Assembly: GCA_965199005.1 (NCBI GenBank)
Contig: CBDAQK010000001.1
Coordinates: 2,542,001 to 2,606,000 of the forward strand
Source of the DNA: LMUY01 sp965199005
GTDB lineage: Bacteria > Pseudomonadota > Alphaproteobacteria > Acetobacterales > Acetobacteraceae
Reading direction: 5' to 3'
DNA: 64,000 nucleotides
The notes beneath the pieces were generated by a model. It searched no databases. It saw only the letters and a program-made list of their open reading frames with translations, and was not told the DNA's origin. The stretch's first letter is position 1, and each line of letters opens with the position of its first letter. The translations under genes and the position numbers were made by a program. Shown in pieces: positions 1 through 9,409 of this stretch.

Positions 1-1087
1 GCGTCGCGTCCAGGTCGATCGTGACATCGACGGCCAGGCCGAACAGCCTCGCGAGGCCGGGTTGGCTTTGCAGGGCGAAGAAACGGCTGCGGGCAGGATC
101 GTCGAGGGTTGGCGCGCTTGGCCGGGAGGACTGCTCCGTGGGCTGGGTGGACGCGACATGCCGGAGGCGCGCCTTGTCGAGGCTTTGCTGCAAGGCGTCG
201 GTGTCCGGCTTGCCGGTGACGCTGGCGCACGCCGCGGGCGATTGACAACTTGGCCTCGCCTTGGCGAGGTCGTCCAGGCTCGCCTCCAGGGTTGCCGCGG
301 TGGCAGCCTTGTAGGCAGTTCGCTTGGTGGCCTGGCCGTCGGCTTCCGCGCGGGCGCCGACGAGTGCCGTATTGGCCTGCCTGCTACGGCGGGCTCGCTC
401 GCTTGCGCTCCAGCGATCAGCCTCCCCAGCCGTTGCAGGCAAATCCGGCGCCTTGGCCGGCGTGAGCCAAGGGAGGGTTTCACGCCGGGGACCGGACTGC
501 TTGCCGGGTGCCCTGGTCAGGAGGCGCTCGCCCGATCGGAACCCCTCGTAGCCCTTGTGCAGGCGGGTGAGGACGGAACTGCCGCGTTCGAGCGCCAGCA
601 GCAGGCCCATTTCACCGCGGCCGTTGGCGACGACATCCGGGTTCTTCGTTCCAGGTCTGGCTATCGTACTGACGGCGGCGCCAACCGCCGTTTGCTTTAG
701 CGCGCTGACGAGCGGCCCGAAGCCGTGTCGATCGAAAACCATCAGCGTCTGGAAACGGGCGCTGAGCTTTTCGATGTCGGCGGGGATAGGGCGACTCCCG
801 GCGCCTTTTGCGGGCAGCCATTTGGCGGGAGCAAGCATTGGCGCCGGCCGCAGGGTGGTGCCGGCGACCGGAGCCACCGGAGAAATCTGGACGGCGATTC
901 GGCCGTCCCTGACCAGAGTCTCGATTTCGGCAGGCCATCGGTCGAGCTCGACCTGTTGGCCGCAGGCACCGGCCCCGTCTCCTGTCAGAGGCGTCAGCAG
1001 GACCGTGCCGCGAAGCTGCCATTTGCCGTCCGGACCGCGGCGAAGGCCTGCCGGCACGAAACGGACGCTGATTCCTGCTGTGGTCAT
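1..1087 (-). CDS. Large hypothetical protein, N-terminal 362 residues; gene leaves the window
   Basis: An uninterrupted frame runs from an ATG at 1087 to base 1 with no stop, so the 3' end lies outside the window. The start codon overlaps the stop of the 1688-aa gene upstream in an ATGA, which implies translational coupling and a shared job. The visible part begins with a beta-rich stretch (MTTAGISVRFVPAGLRRG) and then becomes Ala/Arg-rich and probably helical from about residue 200. There is no signal peptide or membrane segment. I do not recognise the family. The opposite-strand frames here are shadows. Confidence 0.75.
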   Translation of the reverse strand, partial: MTTAGISVRFVPAGLRRGPDGKWQLRGTVLLTPLTGDGAGACGQQVELDRWPAEIETLVRDGRIAVQISPVAPVAGTTLRPAPMLAPAKWLPAKGAGSRPIPADIEKLSARFQTLMVFDRHGFGPLVSALKQTAVGAAVSTIARPGTKNPDVVANGRGEMGLLLALERGSSVLTRLHKGYEGFRSGERLLTRAPGKQSGPRRETLPWLTPAKAPDLPATAGEADRWSASERARRSRQANTALVGARAEADGQATKRTAYKAATAATLEASLDDLAKARPSCQSPAACASVTGKPDTDALQQSLDKARLRHVASTQPTEQSSRPSAPTLDDPARSRFFALQSQPGLARLFGLAVDVTIDLDAT

Positions 1088-4000
1088 GCGGGCCTCCTCG
1101 GTTTGCGCGCCGGCTGGAGGCTCGGGTCGAAGTAGGCGCGGTATTTGCGCCAGTCACGGGATTGCGGCGTGCCCACCACCTTCAACTCGGGCGGACCGGA
1201 CGGGCGCGCGTCGCTCGCCACCTCTGTCACTTGGGCGTAGCGGATGCGCTGTTCGAAGACGGAGGGTAGGACAGCCGCCTGGGCGTTGGTGCCGACCCCC
1301 GCGCCCTCGTTGCGCTGGACGGAAACGTGGAAGTCGATGTCGTCGATGCCGAGCGAGAAGGAGTAGGTGTATTCGGCACTGCCCTGCATGCTGCCGCCGG
1401 GGCTGTGCAGAAGGCGGACGCAGAGGGAGGTAGACATGCCGAAGCATGCGATGTGGGCTGCGCCGCCGACGAAGAAGGTGGCACCGAGTGTCGTGGCGTT
1501 GCCTTCCTTACGCAGGTAGATGCCCATGGTCAGGCGGCCGATGCCCTGGAGCGGTCCGAAGCCGAAGGCAGCGACGCCGCCATAGTCGAAGGAGGCCTCG
1601 AAGCCGACGAACTTCTGGGTGTCGGCGATGAGGGCGAGATAGCCGCCACCGCCGAAGATGGTCGAGGAGATCAGGAACGGTGCGTCCTGCCTGCCGATGG
1701 AGATGACGAAGCGCGCCTCATTGGTCTTGCCGCCGCCGAAGGGGAGGCGGACGGCGGCGTTGAGGATGACGTTGGAGAAGCTGAGCGCCCCCACGCCGAT
1801 GACGCCGAGGTTGATGCCGTATCCAGCCTCAATGCCAGGGCCGTCCTGGAGGGCGGTGATGTAGAACCCGCCAGCCTTGGGAGAGAGAAAGTCCTGCAGC
1901 GGCTGGAGGAAGCTGGCCTGCCTGCCCATCTCGACGCTGCGGAAGCGGACCTGGAAATCCGCCGAGGCGCCACTGCCCGCACTGAAGGTGAGGCCATGGA
2001 AGTTGAGGGTGACGACGTCGAAAGGATCACCCAGGAGCCTCACCGCGAACGGACCCATCTGCCCGGTGACGGAGAAGGTGGGCGGGCGGATCCCATTCTC
2101 GTCGGGCAGAAGGTGGATGACGGTCTGCGCGTGCAGTTGCAGCCGCGTACCCGGATTTGGCACGAAGATGGGCGGAACCGGGCCGAGCTGGGTGTCGAGG
2201 TCGTATGGGAGGGTGATGCGGGCGGGGATGAGTTCGCGGATCCTGGCCTCGACCTCGCGGCGCACGGCTTTGAGGTCGATCGCGGAGAGGATCAGGGTGC
2301 GGGCGAAGTCGGCGTCGATCGCCGTGAACTGGCGGATCAGGATGACGATCGCGGGGATAGGCGACCAAAGGCGCACGAGAGTCGCGAGCAGGGGCGCGGC
2401 CTCCGCCGCGTGGCCGTCGACCAGCGCCTGCGAGGCGGCCATGGCCAGCGCGTTCTCATAGGCGAGACGGTCGCATCCGGCGCCGCAGACCTTGGCAGCA
2501 TCGGGCTTGTCGCCCGCGGCGAGAGGAGCTTCGAGGAGCGTCTCACCCAGGCGGGCACGCAACGCACCCAGCAGGATCTCGATCACGGACCCTTGTGGGC
2601 TCCCCGCGCCGGTGACGAGCGTCTTCAGCTTGTCACGGCCTTCGGTCACCACGCGGTAGACGGTCGCCAGCCCGCCGACGAGCGGCTTGATGAGGGGTAT
2701 TCCCGCCTTGAGCACCCGCCCGCCGATCTCCTGCTGGGCAAGTTGCAGGGAGGTGACGAGGGCAATCGCCTGGTCTTCGATGGCAGTCCGAACCTCCGTT
2801 TGCACGGCATTGGCCAGGTTGCTCGCCAGCACCAGCTCCGGCCCCAGGTTGACGAGGAAGGCCTGCATGGCGGCGCGGTCGGGAATTGCGGCGAGCGGGA
2901 TCGCGGCCAGGGCATTCGCGGCAGCCAGTGCATTGGTCTGCAGGGTGCGGAGCGCCGTCGGGGCACCGCGGAGGAGACCGGCGACAGCGTGGAGCCGGTC
3001 GGGGCCGTACCCCGTGCCGAGCGCGGTGCCAATGGCGTCGAGACCGTCGGCTGCCTGGGTGAGCTGGCCCTGGCGCACGGCATCGCCGACCGTCCCGAGC
3101 AGGCTCGCCGTCTGCAGGAGACGGACGGCGCCCAGCCCGGCCACGCGCAGGGCTTCGCCACCGGCGCGCAAGCCTGGCAGAAGGGCGGTCCAGCGGCTGT
3201 CATCCTGGCTGGCCGCCCAGGTCACCACTGCCGCAAGGACCTGGGTTGGAGTCGCGGGCACCGTGACGCCAGCGGGCGGGGCTGCGAAGACGGTGGCAAG
3301 CCCGTTCAGCGCCGCCGCGAATTCCTTCTGCGCGGCGACCAGCGCCGAGAGGCTGTGGGTGAAACCGGCCGGCAACCCGGTGCAGACGGCCGGAGCAGGC
3401 AGCGGCGGCGGCACCAGCCCGCCCAGGGCACGAACGACATGTCCGGCGGCGGAGGCGAGCCCCTCCCCTGCATGGGCGAGCTTGCGGCGTAGGTCGGAGA
3501 GGCCGGTGAGGGCGGCGACCGGTGCGGCGGCGACCTGGCCCTCGACATAGGCGAGGCAGCGTGTGGCATAGAGCAGCGTGGCGAGGGTATCCGCCAGCGT
3601 GGGTGCCACCGGCTGGGTGGGCGGCGTGGGTGGTGTCGTCAACGCCGGGTCACCGGCCACTTGTTTGAAGGCGGTGGTCGCCAGGTCGCAATCGTCGGCG
3701 GTCGTGCCGTCGGCGGCAATCATGGCCTTCGCCAGGGCGGCGAAGGCCGGGGCGGCCTTCTCGACCAGCAGGCGGCATAGGATCTGCTCGTCCTGGACGG
3801 CGATGCGTGCGGTGTCCGCGAAGATCGTGGCCGCCGCCTCCAGCGCATGGCCGGCGGCCTCCAACACCGCGGTCACGACCGCCACGACATCGCCTTGGAG
3901 CCCGGTGGCGATCTTATCGCTCGCCTCGCGAAGCTTCCGCAGGAGAGCGAGGGTCCTTACCGCGTAGGGGGTGAGCGACTGGCTGGCCCGGTCGGCGGCG

Positions 4001-6150
4001 ATCGCCTCGACTTCGGCCGCGGCCTGGGAGAGGGCGGTGCCCAGCGGGCCCCCGTCGGCCGACGCGCGCAGCTTCGCGGCGACCTGCCCGGGCAGGGATG
4101 CCAGGTCCCAGTTTGGCGGCGAACTGGCAAGCGCGTCTGCGAGCGCATCGCGAAGGGCTGCCTCGCTGGCCCTGTAGAAGGCCTCCCGGATGGCCGTGCT
4201 CAATGCCGGGTCCGGCAGGGGTAGGGCGAACAGAAGCCGGCGCCAACCATCGAGCGTCTCGTCGACGAGCCAGCCAGTGATCTTTGCCTGCAAGGTGGCG
4301 GCGAGGGACCGCATCTCTGCGGGAAAATCGGCGGCGGCGGCGATGAGGATGCGGATCTCGCCGACGAGGGCGTTCAGCTGGGAGGCCTGGGCTTCGGAGA
4401 TGCTGGCCAGGGGATCGCGCAACACGCTTTCGATCACGGCGATGAAGCTGCGGCCGGCCTCGTAGATGACCGCGAGTGAGGCGAGGAAGGCGACATCGTC
4501 CCGGGCGGGGTCCAGAGCGTCCTGGACGCTTGTCCGGAGGGCCGTCAGCGCGGTACCAATCTGGGGGTAGGCGTCCGCAAGCTTGACGTTGGCGTAGGCC
4601 TTGCCAGCGACGCGCGCCCAGAGTGCGTCGAGTTCCCCCAACATCTTGCCGATCGGCTGCAGAACGTTCGCGGTGATGTAGGCGCGAACGGCGTTGCCGG
4701 TCGCCCCCGCCGCACCGTATTCGGCGATCTCGCGCAGCCTGGGCTGGCTTGCGAGGACGGTGGTCACCTTCACGACGTCCTGCAGCTTGATCAGCCCGAG
4801 CAGTTTGGCGTCCGCGGGGAACAGCTCCTCGGCGATCGTGGGCTGCATTGGAACTGCGACGCCAGGCGCGGCGGCTATGTTGGGACGGTCGGTGTAGTCG
4901 GAGATACTGGCCAGCGTCGTGGGGCCGTCATGGACGATCGACGCCGCAGGCGTCGGGGCGAAGGTTGCCCGGCCGATCGGGCCGACGGCACGGGAGATGC
5001 CGATGACGTCGAGATCGGGAGACGCGATGCCGCCGGCGCGATCGGCGCCGCCCATGCGCATCTTAATAGGCTCCAGGCCGGTCAGGCGCAGGAAGACCTC
5101 GTTGGCTGTGGCGACAGCATCCTCGTCTTTCGGACCGACGAAGCCGTTGGCGACGTAGAAGCCGTCATAGGCGACCTCAGCCCAGACGGTCTGCTTGCCG
5201 GTGAACCGTTCGATCTGGGCCAGACGGCATCGGGCACCGTTGACGAAGGGATAGAATCCCGGCTGGTCGAGGCCCTCCATGAAGGGGTCCATGACGTGGT
5301 TGCGGTTGTCGATCATGAAGCTGGGGCCCGGCTGGGCACCGGGCGGGTTGCCGGACAGGCGGCCCTCGGCGCGCAGATCCCACCAATCGGTGACGAGGCT
5401 GGTGTCGCCTTCCTTTCGGGGTGGTGCCATCCTCGCGGACTGGCCGTGCCGCGGCAGCTTGCGCATCTCCGGTTCGATGTAGTTGGTGCCGCCCACGGCC
5501 GCGTCGTTGTACCAGTCGACGAGTGCCTTGACGGTAGTCTTGTCGTGGACGGCAGTGTTGTCGACGAAGATGAGCGGCATGGCGCCGGACATTGCTTCGC
5601 CATCCACGCGGATCTCGAACTTCACTTCGGCACCGTTCCGCGCGGCCGTGCGGGGCCAGAAGATTTGGCCGGTACCGAAGATTAGCTGTCCGCCAGACGG
5701 CAAGATCGGGTCTACCAGGTCCGGCGTGCGGCGGGTGAGCAAGGTGACGCGTTCGGCCGGCCAGCGGCAACCGCGATTGGGGTGCTGATAGGCGGGGAAG
5801 GTCTTCTCCGGCTGGCCGATCTGGAGGAACTGATGCTGGATGAGGACGGCGACAGGCTCGCCATCGGGGTGAATCTGCTCGAAGCGGCGCTCGGTTACCT
5901 TCACGAGGGCGGCACGGTGGCCAAGCGGAAAGAGAAAGCCCTTGTAGACGACCTCCACCACGATATCGCGGCCGAGGACGGTGCGCTGGCGCCAGCGCTC
6001 GATGGCAAAGGCATCGAACAGGTTGTCCGGAGGCTGGTTTAGGCGGATCCGGCGGGCAGAGGCTGGGGGCGTGAACGTGGTGTCGTGGTCGAAGTTGCCC
6101 CCGAGCGCAGTGAGGGCGAGCTCAGCGAGACGGCGCGGAAAGCGGCTCAT
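1084..6150 (-). CDS. Giant hypothetical protein, 1688 aa
   Basis: The ATG at 6150 opens a 1688-codon frame that stops at 1084 inside the start of the next gene. Residues 1-400 look like a mixed beta domain with Trp/Asp/Asn-rich segments (QPPDNLFDAFAIERW). Residues of about 430-1250 are Ala/Leu/Val-rich and almost certainly helical, with repetitive texture. The last 350 residues are Gly/Phe-rich beta repeats (SSTIFGGGGYLALIAD; FGFGPLQGIGRLTMG), as in barrel or beta-solenoid proteins. No signal peptide is seen, so the protein is cytoplasmic or exported by a dedicated route. I cannot name the family. Long open frames on the plus strand across this gene arise from its GC-biased codon use. Confidence 0.85.
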   Translation of the reverse strand: MSRFPRRLAELALTALGGNFDHDTTFTPPASARRIRLNQPPDNLFDAFAIERWRQRTVLGRDIVVEVVYKGFLFPLGHRAALVKVTERRFEQIHPDGEPVAVLIQHQFLQIGQPEKTFPAYQHPNRGCRWPAERVTLLTRRTPDLVDPILPSGGQLIFGTGQIFWPRTAARNGAEVKFEIRVDGEAMSGAMPLIFVDNTAVHDKTTVKALVDWYNDAAVGGTNYIEPEMRKLPRHGQSARMAPPRKEGDTSLVTDWWDLRAEGRLSGNPPGAQPGPSFMIDNRNHVMDPFMEGLDQPGFYPFVNGARCRLAQIERFTGKQTVWAEVAYDGFYVANGFVGPKDEDAVATANEVFLRLTGLEPIKMRMGGADRAGGIASPDLDVIGISRAVGPIGRATFAPTPAASIVHDGPTTLASISDYTDRPNIAAAPGVAVPMQPTIAEELFPADAKLLGLIKLQDVVKVTTVLASQPRLREIAEYGAAGATGNAVRAYITANVLQPIGKMLGELDALWARVAGKAYANVKLADAYPQIGTALTALRTSVQDALDPARDDVAFLASLAVIYEAGRSFIAVIESVLRDPLASISEAQASQLNALVGEIRILIAAAADFPAEMRSLAATLQAKITGWLVDETLDGWRRLLFALPLPDPALSTAIREAFYRASEAALRDALADALASSPPNWDLASLPGQVAAKLRASADGGPLGTALSQAAAEVEAIAADRASQSLTPYAVRTLALLRKLREASDKIATGLQGDVVAVVTAVLEAAGHALEAAATIFADTARIAVQDEQILCRLLVEKAAPAFAALAKAMIAADGTTADDCDLATTAFKQVAGDPALTTPPTPPTQPVAPTLADTLATLLYATRCLAYVEGQVAAAPVAALTGLSDLRRKLAHAGEGLASAAGHVVRALGGLVPPPLPAPAVCTGLPAGFTHSLSALVAAQKEFAAALNGLATVFAAPPAGVTVPATPTQVLAAVVTWAASQDDSRWTALLPGLRAGGEALRVAGLGAVRLLQTASLLGTVGDAVRQGQLTQAADGLDAIGTALGTGYGPDRLHAVAGLLRGAPTALRTLQTNALAAANALAAIPLAAIPDRAAMQAFLVNLGPELVLASNLANAVQTEVRTAIEDQAIALVTSLQLAQQEIGGRVLKAGIPLIKPLVGGLATVYRVVTEGRDKLKTLVTGAGSPQGSVIEILLGALRARLGETLLEAPLAAGDKPDAAKVCGAGCDRLAYENALAMAASQALVDGHAAEAAPLLATLVRLWSPIPAIVILIRQFTAIDADFARTLILSAIDLKAVRREVEARIRELIPARITLPYDLDTQLGPVPPIFVPNPGTRLQLHAQTVIHLLPDENGIRPPTFSVTGQMGPFAVRLLGDPFDVVTLNFHGLTFSAGSGASADFQVRFRSVEMGRQASFLQPLQDFLSPKAGGFYITALQDGPGIEAGYGINLGVIGVGALSFSNVILNAAVRLPFGGGKTNEARFVISIGRQDAPFLISSTIFGGGGYLALIADTQKFVGFEASFDYGGVAAFGFGPLQGIGRLTMGIYLRKEGNATTLGATFFVGGAAHIACFGMSTSLCVRLLHSPGGSMQGSAEYTYSFSLGIDDIDFHVSVQRNEGAGVGTNAQAAVLPSVFEQRIRYAQVTEVASDARPSGPPELKVVGTPQSRDWRKYRAYFDPSLQPARKPRRPA

Positions 6151-6164
6151 TGCAGTATCGGCGG

Positions 6165-6693
6165 CAAAGGACGGTGCCTACGGGGTGGGTTGTCGGCTCT
6201 TCATGCGTGCAGAGCACATCGATGCACTCATCCCCAGTGCGGCGATGTCCTTCGGAAAAATGGCCGACCGCGGGCATAAAGGAAGGCCGCCTCGCCAGTA
6301 TCCCGGGGTGAAAGCGCGCGCAGGAGGCTCTCCCGGGTCGCATGCTCCGGGGCCGCCGCACCAACCCCGGGCACCCGGACCAAATCCTGGAAGACGCCCC
6401 CGATGCCGCCGACTCGCGGTTCCCCAGGTCCGCCGCGCGCGCGTGGAGGCTCCCCTCGGGGTAGTCACCGAAAAGGCAGTCATGCCACTCCACGGAGTCG
6501 GTGTCATAGTTGCCGGGTATCATCTCACCCGGATGCCCGCCTCGAAGACGGGTGCGATTTGTTCCCGCAGCGGCAGCGCCAGGTCGCAGTCACCGAGGAT
6601 GACAATCGCCGCCAGCGGGTCCTCCGAGCATGCGCGCAGGAGCGGGCCACACCCGCCATGGGGATCGCTGTAGATGAGAAGGTCGCCGCTCAC
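6165..6693 (-). pseudogene. Decayed metallophosphoesterase copy
   Basis: Read from a GTG at 6693 the minus strand gives the opening of a calcineurin-like phosphoesterase (LLIYSDPHGGCGPLLRAC, then VILGDCDLALPLREQI), closely matching the intact gene at 57625-58371. A stop follows VFEAGIRVR near 6520. The homology then resumes in other frames (GNYDTDSVEWHDCLFGDYPEG; FPKDIAALG; THEEPTTHPVG), so there are at least three frameshifts, and the GNHD motif has become GNYD. The GHxH end is lost where the remnant meets the start of the 1688-aa gene. Confidence 0.75.
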
Positions 6694-7183
6694 GCCATGC
6701 TGTTTCCCTTGATGCGGGCGGCAACCATCCCGCCGGCTCTGTGTCTCGTATCTGCGATCCTGTTCTCTGACTATCAGGGCAATCCATCTGGACCGCTCCG
6801 GACGAGCGGTGGTGCGCGGGGGCTGCGCATCATCGCTGAATACGATTCGTGGGTTTCCGGCGAATCCAAAGATTATCAATTTTCACCCCGAACGTCAGGT
6901 TGCGAAACGCGGAGGCAAGGCAATGGCGCTGCCGGAGGCGGTACCCATCGTGGGTACCTACAGGGAGCGGAGGCCCGCTTGCGGTTGGACCGGGAATCTG
7001 ACATCCGGTGGCCCGGCGAAGGATGATCCCCGCGCTTTAAGACGGTTCTCTCTCCACGATCCCACACGCGATGATAAGATTTGCTATTGATTAGTTATGC
7101 TCTTTGAATATGGTGTCTGAGTACTCGCTCGGTTGCCTGGAATTCTTCCGGCTGTCGGTAGCCAACTTAAGAGGTTGCCTCCC
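6694..7183. other. Gene-poor spacer with a short inverted repeat
   Basis: No convincing gene is seen. A perfect 8-bp inverted repeat with a 3-base loop (GGTACCCA-TCG-TGGGTACC) lies at 6940-6958. A 55-codon frame starting at 6923 has a GGAGG seven bases upstream, but its product resembles nothing I know and has little sign of selection. The promoter of the gene starting at 7184 should lie in the AT-richer stretch around 7070-7130. Confidence 0.4.
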
Positions 7184-7879
7184 ATGCCGAAGCTGGCGGG
7201 AAAAATTACCAAAGCCGCGGAAGGTGCCGATCGGTTTCTTTTTGTGACGGAAGTCGCCGGGCGGAAGGTCGGCTTTAGCGCCGTGGCGGGCGAAGTGGTG
7301 GCCGTCGAGCGCTGGACGGAGACACAGGTCTCGTCGGCGCCCGGTTCGGTGCGCGTTTATGGCGATCAGGTGACGGTGAGCCCGCCGAAAATCTGGGCGT
7401 CGGCGGTGGGCCGCAAGGCGGTGTGGCTCCGCACGGCAAGCGACGAGCTCCAGATACGCGTTCCGGCCGACCTCGCGGTCCGGCAGGGTCACCGGGTCCA
7501 CGCCGTCATCTCAACGGGAATGGATCGGCGGGATAGCCAATGGGCCGCCATCGTCAACCACGGGACGAACCGGTGGACGCAGGTCGACCTGTTCCCGCCA
7601 TGCCGCTGCTACGACCCGTGGACATCGTTTGTGATGGGGTTTGGACAAGGCTTTGGCAACCTGGCCGTCGGCGTCATGGGCTTATACGGCGTCGGGTTGG
7701 GCTGCGCGTGCTTCTACCTGGAGCGGACGGGCACCGCGCTCCTGACCGGACTGGTCCTCGGCCTGGCCGTCGGCGTAGCGCATACGTTCATCGGACTGAG
7801 GCAGTCGGGCAACGCAACAAGGCAATACGGCAAAGCCATGAAGACGGCATGCGACCGGCTGTTCGCGGCCGATGCGTGA
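7184..7879 (+). CDS. Hypothetical membrane protein, 231 aa
   Basis: I start this at the ATG at 7184 because AAGAGG sits ten bases upstream; the frame is open further back to 7133. Residues 1-120 form a soluble, probably beta-rich domain (KLAGKITKAAEGADRFLFV). Residues of about 150-215 hold two hydrophobic segments (GFGNLAVGVMGLYGVGLGCA and ALLTGLVLGLAVGVAHTF), so the protein likely sits in the inner membrane as a hairpin. A Cys-containing linker (FPPCRCYDPW) separates the two parts. The family is not recognised. The next gene, 40 bases downstream, encodes a putative secreted protein, so the two may be an operon. Confidence 0.6.
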   Translation: MPKLAGKITKAAEGADRFLFVTEVAGRKVGFSAVAGEVVAVERWTETQVSSAPGSVRVYGDQVTVSPPKIWASAVGRKAVWLRTASDELQIRVPADLAVRQGHRVHAVISTGMDRRDSQWAAIVNHGTNRWTQVDLFPPCRCYDPWTSFVMGFGQGFGNLAVGVMGLYGVGLGCACFYLERTGTALLTGLVLGLAVGVAHTFIGLRQSGNATRQYGKAMKTACDRLFAADA

Positions 7880-7918
7880 GCCTCGGTCTGCCTTGCCCCC
7901 AAACGGAGGACGAATCGA

Positions 7919-8364
7919 ATGACCGCAGGCACCCGGATGCCCTTCGGACGCCCAGCCGCGCCCGCGGGGCGTCTCAGGGCGATCATCTGTCTCACCCTGA
8001 TCCCCGCATGGCCGGCTGCGGGAAATCGACGGAGAGCCGCCGAGCCGACGCCAGCCAATGTTCGGCGTACATCCAGTTCGTCACCCGCGCGTATGTGGGC
8101 GTTATGGCGGGCGGCGCGTTCGCGAAGGCCGTGAATGCGGCCTCGATCGGACACAAATCAGGCGAAGGGGCGAAGACCTCCGCGGCGGTCCAGCTTGGCG
8201 ACCAGATCGCCCGCACCCTCGACCCCGCCATGGTCTCCGCGAGGGCGCAGGACGCCCTGTCGATGTGGCAGAGGCAGGTCCAGGCGAACGACGTTCCGGG
8301 GGCCGTCGCCTATCTGGACGGATGCGTCGAAAACTTCGACGCCCTCGTCGCAGCCGCCCACTAG
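7919..8364 (+). pseudogene. Putative secreted protein, frameshifted
   Basis: The ATG at 7919 opens a signal-peptide-like N-terminus (basic start, then AIICLTLIPAWPAAG). The frame then turns into Pro/Arg-rich nonsense. In another frame, from about 8010 to the stop at 8364, there is a plausible mature domain (YIQFVTRAYVGVMAGGAFAK ... DGCVENFDALVAAAH). One frameshift near 8010-8040 would join them into a protein of about 145 residues. The alternative is a shorter gene with an unrecognised start in the second frame. The family is unknown. Confidence 0.45.
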
Positions 8365-8412
8365 CCTGTCGGGGATCTCGCTCACTCGACGGCTTGCATC
8401 GATCCTAGCAGG

Positions 8413-8432
8413 ACGCCCGCCGCGGCGGGCGT
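8413..8432. terminator. 20-bp perfect palindrome between convergent genes
   Basis: ACGCCCGCCG followed by its exact reverse complement lies between a plus-strand gene ending at 8364 and a minus-strand gene ending at 8599. The position suits a bidirectional transcription terminator, although no T-tract follows on either side. It could also be a protein-binding site. Confidence 0.4.
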
Positions 8433-8598
8433 AACGGGACAGTCCACGCACCCTGCGACCTGGGGCGCGGTCCCGGCTACGGGCTTATCCCTGCGTCGCC
8501 GACTAGCATACCTTTGTGTCCCTACGGCACGAAGTGGCTCACGGCATCTGCGGCCTGGCCGGACTCGTCCAGCCCCACGCCCCCGGTCCCATCCGCCG

Positions 8599-8928
8599 TC
8601 AGTCCTCCGGCATGGAGGCCAGGGTGTCCATAAGAGCGGCCGCTACTTTCAGGCGGGAAATGCCCACGACGGCCGCGGCCGCGGCAATCCTGGCGAGCAG
8701 CACTTCCCCAAGCTCGCCCTTCGGCTCCGCGGCAAACCCCAGGACGGCATCCGGCGAGGTCGACAAGGCGCGGCATATACGCGCGAGCGTCGCCAAGTCC
8801 GGCTCGTTCGCATCGTTGACGTAGTTCGCGTAGCGGGGCTGGGCGATGCCGACGCGGCGGGCGACTTCGCTGTCCGACATGCCCAACTCCCGCGCCCTAG
8901 CCTTCAACCTTGAACCGAGACCTTGCAT
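8599..8928 (-). CDS. XRE-family helix-turn-helix regulator, 109 aa
   Basis: Residues 1-65 form a Cro/C1-type helix-turn-helix: GSRLKARARELGMSDSEVAR, then RRVGIAQPRYANYV as the recognition region, then DLATLARICRALSTSPDAVL. The C-terminal 40 residues are Ala-rich and helical, possibly a dimerisation segment. The protein should bind an operator DNA site and repress a neighbouring gene. It stands alone, convergent with the 7184-8364 pair and upstream of an IS1595 insertion, so its target is unclear. The start at 8928 fits the usual beginning of such proteins. Confidence 0.85.
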   Translation of the reverse strand: MQGLGSRLKARARELGMSDSEVARRVGIAQPRYANYVNDANEPDLATLARICRALSTSPDAVLGFAAEPKGELGEVLLARIAAAAAVVGISRLKVAAALMDTLASMPED

Positions 8929-9401
8929 GGGTTCGGTTTTCCCGATTGCGGCCCGCCATGCTAATTAGCATTACGATTGGACAGCCATGCCTCTAGCTTA
9001 TTCATCTCACAGGAGGCACCAGGTTCAGGCAGTCGCGGGTGCAGACGGAAGCCCTGCAGTTCGAAGACCGAGCCGTAACGGTGAACGGGGAACTTTGTCA
9101 GAGACCGAAGCCAGTCGAACTGCCGCTCCCGGTCTCGCCGGTTCCCGGTCCCCTGCGGCCAACGCGCCCGTGTCCCGGTCAGCAATTCCCGGCCCGGCTA
9201 TCGGTTGACGGCCGAACTGGACGGATGGCGGAAGGATCGGGGCGTCGACATCAGGCGCTCCGCCCGGTGATTTCGCCTGGTGGGGTGTGACGGCAACGAG
9301 GCCCTACATGCGGGCGATCAAGGCGCTGGGGGACTGGCACGCCGCGGAGGGAAGCCGCGCCGTCATTGGGCCGGTAAGCCGATTTTCATGCACATCCACC
9401 A
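8929..9401. other. Stretch without recognisable genes
   Basis: Open frames here are short and overlap on both strands without ribosome-binding sites or recognisable motifs. The bases just upstream of 8928 (AT-rich, around 8955-8975) could hold the XRE promoter. Nothing else is seen before the IS element. Confidence 0.4.
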
Positions 9402-9409
9402 AATTCAAA

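Noticed and set aside
1327..3492. 721-codon open frame on the plus strand opposite the 1688-aa gene
   Set aside because: Its Glu/Gly/Arg-rich composition is what GC-biased codons give when read on the complementary strand, and it has no motif or ribosome-binding site.
6923..7090. 55-codon ORF with a good GGAGG site
   Set aside because: The product has no hydrophobic, catalytic or conserved pattern and an inverted repeat runs through it; not enough to call a gene.
9039..9290. Short plus-strand frames before the IS1595 element
   Set aside because: Pro/Arg-rich, without a start signal or any recognisable motif.
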